The notes under the pieces were generated by a model, which saw only the letters and a list, made by a program, of their open reading frames with translations, searched no databases and was not told where the DNA came from. Both the position numbers and the translations under genes were made by a program. Of a DNA stretch of 64,000 bases, positions 34,594 to 47,576 are shown piece by piece; within the stretch, counting starts at the first letter, position 1, and every line of letters starts with the position of its first letter. The stretch is from Frigoribacterium sp. Leaf263 (GTDB lineage: Bacteria; Actinomycetota; Actinomycetes; Actinomycetales; Microbacteriaceae): assembly GCF_001422285.1 (NCBI RefSeq), contig NZ_LMMO01000004.1, positions 124,631 to 188,630 of the forward strand, in the 5' to 3' direction.

Positions 34594-35481
34594 ATGCACA
34601 TCGGTCTCGTCGGTCTCGGCAAAATGGGCAACAACATGCGTGCCCGCCTCCGCGACAACGGCATCGAGGTGACGGGTTACGACGCCAACCCCGCCGTCTC
34701 CGACGTCGCCACGCTGTCCGACCTCGCCGCCGGCCTCCCCAGCCCCCGCATCGTCTGGGTCATGGTCCCGGCCGGTGACATCACCGCCGCCGTCATCGAG
34801 GACCTCTCCAACGAGCTCTCCGAGGGCGATCTGGTCATCGACGGCGGCAACAGCAAGTTCACGAGCGACTTCGCGAACGAGAAGCTGCTCGGCGACAAGG
34901 GCATCAAGTACATCGACGCCGGCGTCTCGGGCGGCGTCTGGGGCAAGGACAACGGCTACGGCCTGATGGTCGGCGGCTCGACCGAGAACGTCGCCATGGC
35001 TCAGCCGATCTTCGACGCGCTGCGCCCCGAGGGCCCCCGCGAAGAGGGCTTCGTCCACGCGGGCGACACCGGCGCGGGTCACTACGCCAAGATGGTCCAC
35101 AACGGCATCGAGTACGCGATCATGCAGGCCTACGGCGAGGGCTACGAGCTTCTCGAGGCCCGCTCCGACCTGATCAAGAACGTGCCCGGCACCTTCAAGG
35201 CCTGGCAGCGCGGCACCGTCGTGCGCTCCTGGCTGCTCGAGCTCATGGTCCTGGCCCTCGAGGCCGACCCGAAGCTCGCCGAGATCTCGGGCTACGTCGA
35301 GGACAGCGGCGAGGGCCGCTGGACCCTCGAAGAGGCGATCAACCACGCGGTGCCGATGCCGACGATCAGCGCGTCGATCTTCGCGCGCTTCGTCTCGCGT
35401 CAGGGCGAGGGCTCGCCGACCATGAAGGCCGTCGCCGCTCTGCGCAACCAGTTCGGCGGCCACGCGGTCAAGAAGGCCTAG
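34594..35481 (+). CDS. gnd: 6-phosphogluconate dehydrogenase, decarboxylating (short form)
   Basis: The 295-residue product has a Rossmann start MHIGLVGLGKMGNNMRARL, VIDGGNSKFTSDFANEKLL, the substrate-binding DAGVSGGVWGKDNGYGLMVGG and catalytic-helix residues GAGHYAKMVHNGIEYAIMQAYGEG. It is the about 300-residue type lacking the C-terminal tail of the 470-residue enzyme and probably uses NAD. It oxidises 6-phosphogluconate to ribulose-5-phosphate. Its place between dnaN and recF is common in actinobacteria. Confidence 0.95.
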   Translation: MHIGLVGLGKMGNNMRARLRDNGIEVTGYDANPAVSDVATLSDLAAGLPSPRIVWVMVPAGDITAAVIEDLSNELSEGDLVIDGGNSKFTSDFANEKLLGDKGIKYIDAGVSGGVWGKDNGYGLMVGGSTENVAMAQPIFDALRPEGPREEGFVHAGDTGAGHYAKMVHNGIEYAIMQAYGEGYELLEARSDLIKNVPGTFKAWQRGTVVRSWLLELMVLALEADPKLAEISGYVEDSGEGRWTLEEAINHAVPMPTISASIFARFVSRQGEGSPTMKAVAALRNQFGGHAVKKA

Positions 35482-35497
35482 CGCCTCACCGGCCCGC

Positions 35498-36667
35498 GTG
35501 CGAGTACTGCATCTCAGCCTGACCGACTTCCGCAACTACACCACTGCAGAAGTCGGCCTCGCGCGCGGGCCGAACCTCTTCGTCGGCAGCAACGGCCAGG
35601 GCAAGACGAACCTCGTCGAGTCGCTCGGGTACCTGTCGAGTCTCGGCTCGCACCGGGTGTCGAGCGACTCGGCCCTGATCAGACAGGGCGCCGACTCGGC
35701 CATCGTCCGGGCGCGACTCGAGGCCGACGGCCGCGAGCTGCTCGCCGAGGTGCAGATCAACCGGTCGTCCGCCAACCGGGCGCAGATCAACCGGGGCGCC
35801 ATCAAGCCGCGTGAACTCCCGCGGTACTTCACGAGCGTCCTGTTCGCCCCCGAAGACCTCGCGCTCGTCCGGGGCGAGCCCTCCGGCCGCCGGAGGTTCC
35901 TCGACGAACTGCTCGTCGCCCGCTCGCCTCGGTTCGCCGGCGTGCAGACGGACTACGACCGCGTGCTCAAGCAGCGCAACACCCTGCTGAAGTCGGCCAG
36001 GGCCAGCGGGGTCAAGGCCGGTCAGCTCGGCACCCTCGACATCTGGGACGAGCGCCTGGTCGCCCTGGGCAGCGAGCTGATCGTCGCCCGCGACCGACTC
36101 GTCGCGGACCTCGCCCCCGAGGTCGCCCGCGCCTACGCCGCCGTCGCCGGCGAAGACCACCGGGCCCGACTCGCCACCGTGCTGAGCATCCGCGGCTCGG
36201 TGCCCGACGACGAGACCGCGGCCGCCGCCGAGGCCCCCGACGAGACCATCCCCGCGGACTCCGTCGCCGACGTCTTCCGCGAGGCGCTCGCCCGGGTCCG
36301 CCCGTCCGAGCTCGATCGGGGTCTCACTCTCGTCGGGCCGCATCGTGACGATCTCTTCCTCTCGCTGAACGGGCTGCCGGCGCGCGGTTACGCCAGCCAT
36401 GGCGAGTCATGGTCGTTCGCGCTCGCTCTCAAGCTCGCCTCGGCGGCCGTCGTCCGCAGCGAGTCGGCCACGGGCGACCCGGTCATCGTGCTCGACGACG
36501 TCTTCGCCGAGCTCGACGGATCCCGTCGCGAACGTCTCGCCGACGAGGTCGCCGGCTACGAGCAGGTGCTCATCACCGCGGCGGTCGAGGGCGACGTCCC
36601 CCAACGGCTGAAGGCCCACACCGTGCGGATCTCAGCCGGCACCATCGTCGACGAGGTCGCGCCGTGA
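35498..36667 (+). CDS. recF: DNA replication/repair protein RecF
   Basis: The 389-residue SMC-like ATPase shows LSLTDFRNYTTAEV, Walker A GSNGQGKTNLVESLGYL, the ABC signature region YASHGESWSFALALKLA and Walker B PVIVLDDVFAELDGSRRERL. RecF helps load RecA at gaps. GTG start at 35498, 16 bp after gnd; the stop overlaps the following gene (GTGA). Confidence 0.96.
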   Translation: MRVLHLSLTDFRNYTTAEVGLARGPNLFVGSNGQGKTNLVESLGYLSSLGSHRVSSDSALIRQGADSAIVRARLEADGRELLAEVQINRSSANRAQINRGAIKPRELPRYFTSVLFAPEDLALVRGEPSGRRRFLDELLVARSPRFAGVQTDYDRVLKQRNTLLKSARASGVKAGQLGTLDIWDERLVALGSELIVARDRLVADLAPEVARAYAAVAGEDHRARLATVLSIRGSVPDDETAAAAEAPDETIPADSVADVFREALARVRPSELDRGLTLVGPHRDDLFLSLNGLPARGYASHGESWSFALALKLASAAVVRSESATGDPVIVLDDVFAELDGSRRERLADEVAGYEQVLITAAVEGDVPQRLKAHTVRISAGTIVDEVAP

Positions 36668-37254
36668 GCGACGACCGGGTCGACCGGAGCGACCGGGTCG
36701 ATGGGGGAGCCGCGGCCGATGCGTCCGCCCGGCCCGCGCCTCCTTCGCTCCCCGCGGTCGAGACGCCGCCCGACGACGAGGCGCAGCGGGTCTATCTGCG
36801 GTTCCGCCGCGTGTTCGGCGATGCGACGAGTCGCTCGCGCGACGGCCGGCGCCGCAAGGCCATCAAGCTCGGGTCGCCGAGTCAGCCGTTCGGCACGGGC
36901 CGGGAGCCCCGCGGCATCGCCGACGTCCTCGCGAGCGTCACCACCGAGATGGGCTGGAACTCGCCTCTCGCGCAGTCCGAGCTCATGGAGGCCTGGCCCG
37001 CGCTGGTCGGCGACGAGCTCTCCGGGCACTCGCATCCCGTCTCGATCGACGACGGCACGCTGACCGTCCAATGCGACTCGACGGCGTGGGCCACGCAGCT
37101 GAGATTGATGCGCGGACAGGTCACGACGACCATCGTCCAGAGGTACCCCGACGCGGGCATCCAGTCGGTGCGATTCTTGGCACCCAACGCCCCGACCTGG
37201 AAACGCGGTCCCAGATCGGTTCCAGGGCGTGGTCCTCGCGATACCTACGGGTGA
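36664..37254 (+). CDS. DciA-like helicase loader (DUF721)
   Basis: The 196-residue product has a charged disordered N-terminus (1-80) and a DUF721/DciA domain (about 85-175: GIADVLASVTTEMGWNSPLAQSELMEAWPALVGDELSGHSHPVSIDDGTLTVQCDSTAWATQLRLM). DciA proteins load DnaB in bacteria lacking DnaC or DnaI. The GTG start overlaps recF by four bases. It lies before gyrB as in mycobacteria, where the homologue is Rv0004. Confidence 0.9.
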   Translation: MSDDRVDRSDRVDGGAAADASARPAPPSLPAVETPPDDEAQRVYLRFRRVFGDATSRSRDGRRRKAIKLGSPSQPFGTGREPRGIADVLASVTTEMGWNSPLAQSELMEAWPALVGDELSGHSHPVSIDDGTLTVQCDSTAWATQLRLMRGQVTTTIVQRYPDAGIQSVRFLAPNAPTWKRGPRSVPGRGPRDTYG

Positions 37255-37330
37255 CGAGGGTGAATCGTCCAAGGCGACGGAGAAAATCGCTCTGAGGGCG
37301 GATTTCGCCCCGTCGCAGGCGGGGCTGCGG

Positions 37331-39397
<2,067 letters not shown>

Positions 39398-39473
39398 CAC
39401 GCGCCTCCGGTGATCCGGAGGACATCCGCGCCCCGCGGAGCAGACCGGGGCCGACGACGACAAACGGAGAATC

Positions 39474-42135
<2,662 letters not shown>

Positions 42136-42143
<8 letters not shown>

Positions 42144-42543
42144 TGTCGCCGAGCGACTCCAGAGCAAGGCCAAGCGACCCGCCGGCACCAAGCAGGTGCG
42201 GCTGAAGCTCGTCTACATCGACTTCTGGTCGGTCGTGAAGCTGTCGTTCCTCATCGCCGTCGCCCTGGGCATCATCACCGTGGTCGCCACGTTCCTGATC
42301 TGGCTGATCCTCAACCAGACCGGCATCTTCAACGACCTCGACCAGCTGCTGCGCGACATCCTCGGCGACCAGGACTTCTCCATCCAGGAGTCCTTCAACG
42401 TCGGTCAGGTGATGCTCTTCGCCATCGTGGTCGCCGTGCTCAACGTCGTCATCGGCACCGTCATCGGCGCGATCGTGGCCGTGCTGTACAACCTCAGCGT
42501 GCGTGTCACCGGCGGCCTGCTCGTCGGTTTCACCAACAACTGA
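42136..42543 (+). CDS. DUF3566 transmembrane protein
   Basis: The 135-residue product has two membrane segments (about 38-62 [22 protein letters not shown] and 95-120 [29 protein letters not shown]) in a DUF3566 layout ending LVGFTNN. The gene follows gyrA in actinobacteria and here overlaps it by eight bases. Function unknown. Confidence 0.9.
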
Positions 42544-42627
42544 GTCGATCTGACGGATCGTCGACGCGGCCGCCGCGTCGACGATTCGGAAACTCCGTCG
42601 TGGTGTTGTAGGCTTTACGACGGTTCG

Positions 42628-42701
42628 GGGGCTATAGCTCAGGCGGTTAGAGCGCTTCGCTGATAACGAAGAGGTCACAGGTTCAAGTCCTGTTAGCCCC
42701 A
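42628..42701 (+). tRNA. tRNA-Ile (GAT)
   Basis: Cloverleaf of 74 bases: acceptor GGGGCTA with TAGCCCC, anticodon stem CTTCG/CGAAG with loop CTGATAA (anticodon GAT at 42662-42664) and T-arm CACAGGTTCAAGTCCTGT. The 3' CCA is not encoded. Confidence 0.97.
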
Positions 42702-42741
42702 CTCCCGTGAGGTCCACCAGCGGGTGGATCCCCAGCTCCAC

Positions 42742-42814
42742 GGGGCCTTAGCTCAGTTGGTAGAGCGCCTGCTTTGCAAGCAGGATGTCAGGAGTTCGAT
42801 TCTCCTAGGCTCCA
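42742..42814 (+). tRNA. tRNA-Ala (TGC)
   Basis: Cloverleaf of 73 bases: acceptor GGGGCCT with AGGCTCC (one G-U pair), anticodon stem CCTGC/GCAGG with loop TTTGCAA (anticodon TGC at 42775-42777) and T-arm GGAGTTCGATTCTCC. No encoded CCA. Confidence 0.97.
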
Positions 42815-43189
42815 CAAGAAACAGGCCCTTCCCTGCTCCTCGACTTCGTCGGGTCGCGGGGATTTCTTGTTCGTGCTTGTGGCTGCGCCGCCGCTCCTGC
42901 GGCGCAGGCGAGCAGGCTTCGCCTGCCGCCGACGGGGTCCGGGCGATCGCGGGGGGCTGCCGACTTCGTCGGGTCGCGGGGCGCAGGCGCGCAGGCTTCG
43001 CCTGCCGCTGAGGGGGTCCGTGCGGTCGCGGGGGGCTGCCGACTTCGTCGGGTCGTGGGGGCTTCGAGGATCGGACGAGCATGGGGGCTGCTGACTTCGT
43101 CAGGTCGCTCGGGGTCTCGTTCGGGGCGTGTGGCGGCGGCGCGAGTAGCGCGAGTGCGCCGGAGCCCGCCGGAGCGGGCGTCGGACGGC
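42815..43189. repeat. Hairpin-rich repeat array behind tRNA-Ala
   Basis: CGACTTCGTCGGGTCG occurs at 42841, 42961 and 43040, with a degenerate copy at 43092. GCAGGCTTCGCCTGC occurs at 42912-42926 and 42991-43005. A stem-loop TGCGCCGC...GCGGCGCA is at 42884-42906. Most units are small hairpins closed around TTC. No protein gene is supported here. Confidence 0.75.
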
Positions 43190-43225
43190 GAGAGGGCCCG
43201 CATCCGGGTGGATGCGGGCCCTCTC
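43190..43225. terminator. Very strong bidirectional hairpin
   Basis: A perfect 16-bp stem (GAGAGGGCCCGCATCC with its complement) encloses a four-base loop, 19 bases beyond the stop of the minus-strand gene at 43245. No clear T-run follows on either strand. Confidence 0.7.
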
Positions 43226-43244
43226 GGGTGGTTCGGGGGGAGGA

Positions 43245-43781
43245 CTACGCCTTGGTGTCGGCGTCGTCGTCGGCGACCCAGAGCTCGTCGTCGGCGCGCA
43301 GCGTCTGCACGGCGGCGAAGACGAGGGCTCCGAGGGCGACGACGCCCACGCCGATCAGCAGCACGCCGCCAACGCCGGGGCCGGACTTCTGCTTGGCCGG
43401 CGCGTACTTCTTCGCGACCTTGGCGCCCTGCTTCTTCGCGTTCTTGACGGCCTTCTTGACCTTGGGGTCGTTCGTGATGTCGAGGCCGTTGAGGTACGAC
43501 TGCACGCTCGGGTAGACATCGTGCATCAGGCGGTCCTGAGCCTTGGTGGCGTACTTCGACCCGGCGGCGAGGCTGGTCGACACGGCGGGGCGCACGTTGT
43601 TGTCGACGGCATGACGGACGCGCGGCACGACCTCTTTGTTCGCGACCTTGACGCCGGCGTCGCGGGCATCCCCGAGGACCTTGCCGGCGTGACCGAAGAC
43701 CTCGCGCTGCTCGGTCCACACGGCGGACGCGTGCTTCTTGAACTTGTTCAGTTCCTTCTTCTGCTTGCGTGACAAGGCCAC
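43245..43781 (-). CDS. Lysine-rich membrane-anchored hypothetical protein
   Basis: The 178-residue product is Lys/Ala-rich and helical (RKQKKELNKFKKHASAVWTEQREVFGHAGKVLGDARDAGVKVA through VKKAVKNAKKQGAKVAKKYAPAKQ), followed by a single membrane helix near the C-terminus (GVGGVLLIGVGVVALGALVFAAVQTL) and an acidic tail. The GTG at 43781 with GGAGGA upstream fits better than the earlier ATG at 43805. No family recognised; it is divergent from ppiA. Confidence 0.75.
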   Translation of the reverse strand: MALSRKQKKELNKFKKHASAVWTEQREVFGHAGKVLGDARDAGVKVANKEVVPRVRHAVDNNVRPAVSTSLAAGSKYATKAQDRLMHDVYPSVQSYLNGLDITNDPKVKKAVKNAKKQGAKVAKKYAPAKQKSGPGVGGVLLIGVGVVALGALVFAAVQTLRADDELWVADDDADTKA

Positions 43782-43919
43782 AGTGTTCCTCCAACGAGTA
43801 GGCAACGGGGCCAGAGGGATACTGGCTCCTCCATCCTGGCACGAGGCAACCTGACAGGGAACACCACGAAGTCTGTACCCTCACTGAGGCCGAGGGGCCC
43901 CTGTGGGACAATGAGGCCT

Positions 43920-44459
43920 ATGTCAAAGCACACTTCCGTTGCCACCGTGACGACCTCGCTCGGAACGATCAAGGTCAACCTGTTCGGCAACCACGCCCCC
44001 AAGACCGTCGCCAACTTCACCGGTCTCGCGACCGGCACCATCGAGTGGAAGCACCCCGCCACCGGCAAGGTCAGCACCGACAAGCTGTACGACGGCGTCG
44101 TCTTCCACCGCATCATCAAGGACTTCATGCTCCAGGGCGGCGACCCGCTCGGTCAGGGCATCGGCGGCCCCGGCTACCAGTTCGACGACGAGATCCACCC
44201 CGAGCTCGACTTCAGCAAGCCCTACGTCCTCGCCATGGCGAATGCCGGCACCCAGGGCGGCAAGGGCACGAACGGCTCGCAGTTCTTCATCACCACGGTG
44301 GCGACGCCGTGGCTGCAGGGCAAGCACACCATCTTCGGCGAGGTGGCCGACGACGAGTCCAAGAAGGTCGTCGACGCCATCGAGGCCGTGAAGACCGACG
44401 CCCGCGACAAGCCGCTCGAGGACGTCGTGATCCAGAGCGTCACCATCGACGAGGTCTAG
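43920..44459 (+). CDS. ppiA: Peptidyl-prolyl cis-trans isomerase (cyclophilin)
   Basis: The 179-residue product shows VTTSLGTIKVNLFGNHAPKTVANFTGLATG, FHRIIKDFMLQGGDPLGQGIGGPGY and MANAGTQGGKGTNGSQFFITT with the cyclophilin catalytic Arg and Gln. It is cytosolic, without a signal peptide. A second in-frame ATG is at 43911; I prefer 43920 because GACAAT (43906-43911) lies seven bases before it, a leaderless-type promoter. The rhomboid gene starts directly after the stop. Confidence 0.93.
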   Translation: MSKHTSVATVTTSLGTIKVNLFGNHAPKTVANFTGLATGTIEWKHPATGKVSTDKLYDGVVFHRIIKDFMLQGGDPLGQGIGGPGYQFDDEIHPELDFSKPYVLAMANAGTQGGKGTNGSQFFITTVATPWLQGKHTIFGEVADDESKKVVDAIEAVKTDARDKPLEDVVIQSVTIDEV

Positions 44460-45317
44460 GTGACGCAACCCTCTCCGTCGGATGCGGGCAACTACTGCTA
44501 CCGACACCCCGATCGGCAGAGCTTCGTGCTCTGCCAGCGCTGCGGGCGGACCATCTGCGGGCAGTGCCAGACGCCGGCGGCCGTCGGCGTGCACTGCCCG
44601 GAGTGCGTCCGCGAGGCGCGCGCGAACGCACCGAGGGTGCAGCCTGCCGTCGTGACGCGCATGCGGAGCGCCTCGGCCAGCGGCGCACCGGTCGTCACGT
44701 ACTCGTTGATCGGCACGAGCGTGCTCGTCTACCTGCTGCAGGTCGTGCTCGGATCGTCGTTCACGAGCCTGCTGTCGTTCTCGGCTCCGTTCGAGATCGT
44801 GCAGCCGTGGCGTCTCGTCACGTCGCTGTTCGCACATGCGGGCGTGTTCCACCTGCTCTTCAACATGTACGCGCTGTTCATCTTCGGCGGGCAGCTGGAG
44901 CGCACTCTGGGGCGGGGCCGGTTCGCCGCGCTCTACGCGATCAGCGGGGTGGGAGGCGCGGCAGCGGTCTCGCTGATCGCTCCCGTCTCGAGCGTGATCG
45001 GCGCCTCCGGGGCCATCTTCGGTCTCATGGCGGCGTTCTTCGTCATCGCCCGCAGCCTGGGCGGTTCGAACGGCGTGCAGCTGCTCGTGCTCGTGGGCAT
45101 CAACCTCGTGATCGGGATCGTCCTGCCGAACGTGTCGTGGCAGGCCCACCTGGGCGGCCTCGTGGCCGGCGCGGCCGTCGCCTTCGTCTTCTCGAAGACG
45201 CGGCACCGCTCGAAGCGGGGTGCGCAGACCGCCGCGGTCGTCGGCATCGGCGTGCTCGTGCTCGCGATCGTGCTCTGGCGGTCGTACGAGCTCGCCAGCG
45301 CCTACGGCGTCATCTGA
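44460..45317 (+). CDS. Rhomboid family intramembrane serine protease with zinc-finger-like N-terminus
   Basis: The 285-residue product has an N-terminal Cys/His cluster (CYRHPDRQSFVLCQRCGRTICGQCQ, then HCPEC) of B-box type, followed by six membrane segments of the rhomboid fold. LFAHAGVFHLLFNMYALFIFG, the catalytic serine in VIGASGAIFGLMAA and the catalytic His in WQAHLGGLVAGA are present. It cleaves membrane proteins in the bilayer; the substrate is unknown. GTG start immediately after the ppiA stop. Confidence 0.92.
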   Translation: MTQPSPSDAGNYCYRHPDRQSFVLCQRCGRTICGQCQTPAAVGVHCPECVREARANAPRVQPAVVTRMRSASASGAPVVTYSLIGTSVLVYLLQVVLGSSFTSLLSFSAPFEIVQPWRLVTSLFAHAGVFHLLFNMYALFIFGGQLERTLGRGRFAALYAISGVGGAAAVSLIAPVSSVIGASGAIFGLMAAFFVIARSLGGSNGVQLLVLVGINLVIGIVLPNVSWQAHLGGLVAGAAVAFVFSKTRHRSKRGAQTAAVVGIGVLVLAIVLWRSYELASAYGVI

Positions 45318-45342
45318 GGCGAGAGCGGGTTCGAACACCCGG

Positions 45343-45384
45343 ACGACGGAAGTGGCGGCTCCCTGGGGAGCCGCCTCTTCTGTC
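45343..45384 (+). terminator. Terminator after the rhomboid gene
   Basis: GGCGGCTCC pairs with GGAGCCGCC around a short loop, and flanking GACGGAAG and CTTCTGTC lengthen the stem (one mispair). T-rich sequence follows. Confidence 0.7.
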
Positions 45385-45415
45385 GTTCCTGGCCGGGCCG
45401 GGAGTTTTCACACTC

Positions 45416-45438
45416 TTATCCACAGAAAGTTATCCACA
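45416..45438. promoter_or_regulatory. Pair of perfect DnaA boxes
   Basis: TTATCCACA occurs at 45416-45424 and 45430-45438, 14 bp apart start to start and in the same orientation, in an A/T-rich patch between the rhomboid and crgA genes. It is about 12 kb from oriC. Confidence 0.8.
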
Positions 45439-45489
45439 GGTTTATTAACACTGGGGATAGTTACAGCGATGTAAGTCCGAAGGTGTGTT

Positions 45490-45738
45490 CTAGCGCCAGC
45501 GCGTGGTCATGAGGAACCCGATGAACATGATGCCGAAGCCCACGAGGATGTTCCACGAGCCGATCGAGGGCACGGGCAGCGTGCTCTGGCTGACGTAGAA
45601 CACGACGATCCACGCCAGGCCGATCAGCATGAACCCGAACATGACCGGCTTGAACCAGACCGGGTTCGGGGCGTCTGCGGCCGTCCGCGTCTCGCGCGGG
45701 TCGGCGGGCTTCGAGGTGCGCTTCGTGTCTTTGGCCAT
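45490..45738 (-). CDS. crgA: Cell division protein CrgA
   Basis: The 82-residue product has two membrane helices (WFKPVMFGFMLIGLAWIVVFYV and NILVGFGIMFIGFLMTTRWR) after a polar N-terminus, the CrgA layout. CrgA coordinates septation with FtsZ, FtsQ and PBPs in actinobacteria. The ATG at 45738 is seven bases after a TATGAT box, suggesting leaderless translation; an alternative in-frame ATG is at 45747. Confidence 0.93.
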   Translation of the reverse strand: MAKDTKRTSKPADPRETRTAADAPNPVWFKPVMFGFMLIGLAWIVVFYVSQSTLPVPSIGSWNILVGFGIMFIGFLMTTRWR

Positions 45739-45745
45739 GGCCGAC

Positions 45746-45751
45746 ATCATA
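45746..45751 (-). promoter_or_regulatory. -10 box seven bases before crgA (leaderless)
   Basis: TATGAT, read on the minus strand, is followed by seven bases and then the crgA ATG. No ribosome-binding site fits in between. Confidence 0.55.
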
Positions 45752-45833
45752 CCGGGAGGGGTTCCGGAGGCGCGGGGCGGCATCCCCGTCCACAGCACGC
45801 CCCCGAGACGGCCGGCCCGCCGGGGCCTGCACC

Positions 45834-45839
45834 TAGAAT
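45834..45839 (+). promoter_or_regulatory. -10 box seven bases before the sortase gene (leaderless)
   Basis: TAGAAT is followed by seven bases and then ATG at 45847, giving the same layout as at crgA and ppiA. Confidence 0.55.
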
Positions 45840-45846
45840 CGAGGCC

Positions 45847-46620
45847 ATGGACGACGACCGGCGCCGACCCCGCGAGGGGGCGAGGTCGCGTCGCCGCCCT
45901 CGCCGCACCTCCTTCGCGGGTGTGCTCGGAGAGCTGCTCATCACGGCCGGTGCGCTCGTGCTGCTGTTCATCGGATGGCAGCAGTGGTTCAACGACCTCG
46001 TCGTCGCGGGCGAGCATCGCGAGCAGGCGTCGAGCCTGAGCGATCGGTTCGAGCGCGAGGCCGGGCCCGAGGTCGAGCCCGGTGCCGACGGCTCGTACGG
46101 TGACCCGCCGGTGGGCGAGGCACCCGCGGAGGCCGAGGAGTTCGCGAACTTCTACGTCCCCCGCTTCGGCGCCGACTACGCCGTCCCGATCGCCGGCGGC
46201 ACGAGCACCGTTCGGACTCTCAACGCGATCGGCATCGGCCACTACGACCAGACGCAGATGCCCGGCGAGGTCGGCAACTTCGGGATCGCCGCGCACCGCA
46301 CGACCTACGGGGCGCCCTTCAACGCCATCGCCGATCTGCGGGAGGGCGACGAGATGTACGTCGAGACCGAGGACGGCTGGTTCACCTACGCGTTCCGCAA
46401 CCTCCAGTACGTCCAGGCGTCGCAGGTGTCGGTGCTGCAGCCCGTCCCCGACGCCCCTGACGTGTCGGCCGCTTCGGGCGAGAGGCTCATCACCCTGACG
46501 AGCTGCAACCCGATGTTCACAGCGCAGGAGCGCATCGTCGCCTACGGCGTCTTCGATTCGTGGCAGCCGCTCTCGGCCGGACCCCCGGCCGGGGTCACGG
46601 CCGCCGGTGGGGGGAGCTGA
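45847..46620 (+). CDS. Class E sortase
   Basis: The 257-residue product has a basic cytosolic N-terminus, one membrane segment (about 27-45 VLGELLITAGALVLLFIGW) and a sortase domain with catalytic His in GNFGIAAHRTTYGAPF, Cys in LITLTSCNPMF and Arg in ERIVAYGVF. The Tyr variant near the Cys region (TLTSCNP) fits class E enzymes that use LAXTG-type signals. No substrate with that motif was recognised in the window. It is followed by a small membrane protein gene and pabA. Confidence 0.93.
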   Translation: MDDDRRRPREGARSRRRPRRTSFAGVLGELLITAGALVLLFIGWQQWFNDLVVAGEHREQASSLSDRFEREAGPEVEPGADGSYGDPPVGEAPAEAEEFANFYVPRFGADYAVPIAGGTSTVRTLNAIGIGHYDQTQMPGEVGNFGIAAHRTTYGAPFNAIADLREGDEMYVETEDGWFTYAFRNLQYVQASQVSVLQPVPDAPDVSAASGERLITLTSCNPMFTAQERIVAYGVFDSWQPLSAGPPAGVTAAGGGS

Positions 46621-46622
46621 CC

Positions 46623-46784
46623 GTGTACGCAGCCCTGTGGCGTATTCTTCCGGGACCGTGGTGGGTGCGACTGGTGATCCTGATCGTGCTGCTCGCGGCC
46701 GTCCTCTTCGCTCTCGTCGAGTGGGTGTTCCCCGCTGTGAACGAGATGCTGCCCACCCCCGACGTCACTGTGGAGAACCCATGA
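46623..46784 (+). CDS. Small membrane protein between sortase and pabA genes
   Basis: The 53-residue product (VYAALWRILPGPWWVRLVIL continuing to VFALVEWVFP) is one membrane helix with short tails. GTG start with GGGGAG upstream. Its stop overlaps the ATG of the next gene by four bases (ATGA), which supports it as real. Similar small proteins are conserved at this place in relatives from memory. Function unknown. Confidence 0.75.
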   Translation: MYAALWRILPGPWWVRLVILIVLLAAVLFALVEWVFPAVNEMLPTPDVTVENP

Positions 46785-47419
46785 CGCGCATCCTCGTCGT
46801 CGACAACTACGACAGCTTCGTCTACACGCTGAACGGCTACCTGCAGCAGCTCGGAGCCGAGACCGAGGTGGTCCGCAACGACTCGTTCGCCGGCCGCGAC
46901 GCCGCCTCGCGCATCGCCGAGTACGACGCCGTGCTGCTCTCGCCGGGCCCCGGCACGCCCGCCGCGGCCGGGGTGTCGATCGACGTCGTCAACGCCGCCC
47001 TCGAGACCGACAAGCCCCTCCTCGGCGTCTGCCTCGGGCACCAGGCCATCGCGGAGGCGCTGGGTGCGACGGTCACCCACGCCGAGGAGCTCATGCACGG
47101 CAAGACCTCGGCCGTGACGCACGACGAGAGCCCCTTCTACGACGGGGTGCCGCAGCCCTTCACGGCGACGCGGTACCACTCGCTCGCCGTCGTCGACGAG
47201 ACCGTGCCGGGAGCCCTCGAGGTGACCTCGCGCACCACCGGCGGCATCATCATGGGTCTGCGGCACCGCAGCGCTCCCCTGTACGGCGTGCAGTTCCACC
47301 CCGAGTCGGTCCTCACCGAGGGCGGCTATCAGATGATCGGCAACTGGCTCGGCGAGGCCGGTCTGCCCGAGGCACGGACGACCGCCCGAGGGCTGTCACC
47401 GCTGCTCGATCTGAGCTGA
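46781..47419 (+). CDS. pabA: Glutamine amidotransferase (PabA/TrpG-like)
   Basis: The 212-residue class I amidotransferase shows ILVVDNYDSFVYTLNGYLQQLG, the oxyanion region LLSPGPGTPAAAG, the nucleophile elbow LLGVCLGHQAIAEALGA and the C-terminal VQFHPESVLTEGG, with Cys, His and Glu of the triad visible. It supplies ammonia for 4-amino-4-deoxychorismate or anthranilate. The synthase subunit is not in the window, so PabA versus TrpG is not decided. Confidence 0.9.
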   Translation: MTRILVVDNYDSFVYTLNGYLQQLGAETEVVRNDSFAGRDAASRIAEYDAVLLSPGPGTPAAAGVSIDVVNAALETDKPLLGVCLGHQAIAEALGATVTHAEELMHGKTSAVTHDESPFYDGVPQPFTATRYHSLAVVDETVPGALEVTSRTTGGIIMGLRHRSAPLYGVQFHPESVLTEGGYQMIGNWLGEAGLPEARTTARGLSPLLDLS

Positions 47420-47576
47420 GCCCGCCCGTCGAGCCCGTCGGGTGCCGGGCGCGACCACCGGGCGCGACCACCGCTCGCGAGAGTCGGCGGTGAAAGCCCG
47501 CCGGCTCTCCGCGCGACGGGTCGAGAGCTCCAGCCGCGCGAGCCGATCGGGGGAGGTCGGCGGTGAAGAGCGGTGA

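Noticed and set aside
34594-35481. gnd between dnaN and recF as an unusual insertion
   Set aside because: This arrangement is common in actinobacteria, so it is not novel.
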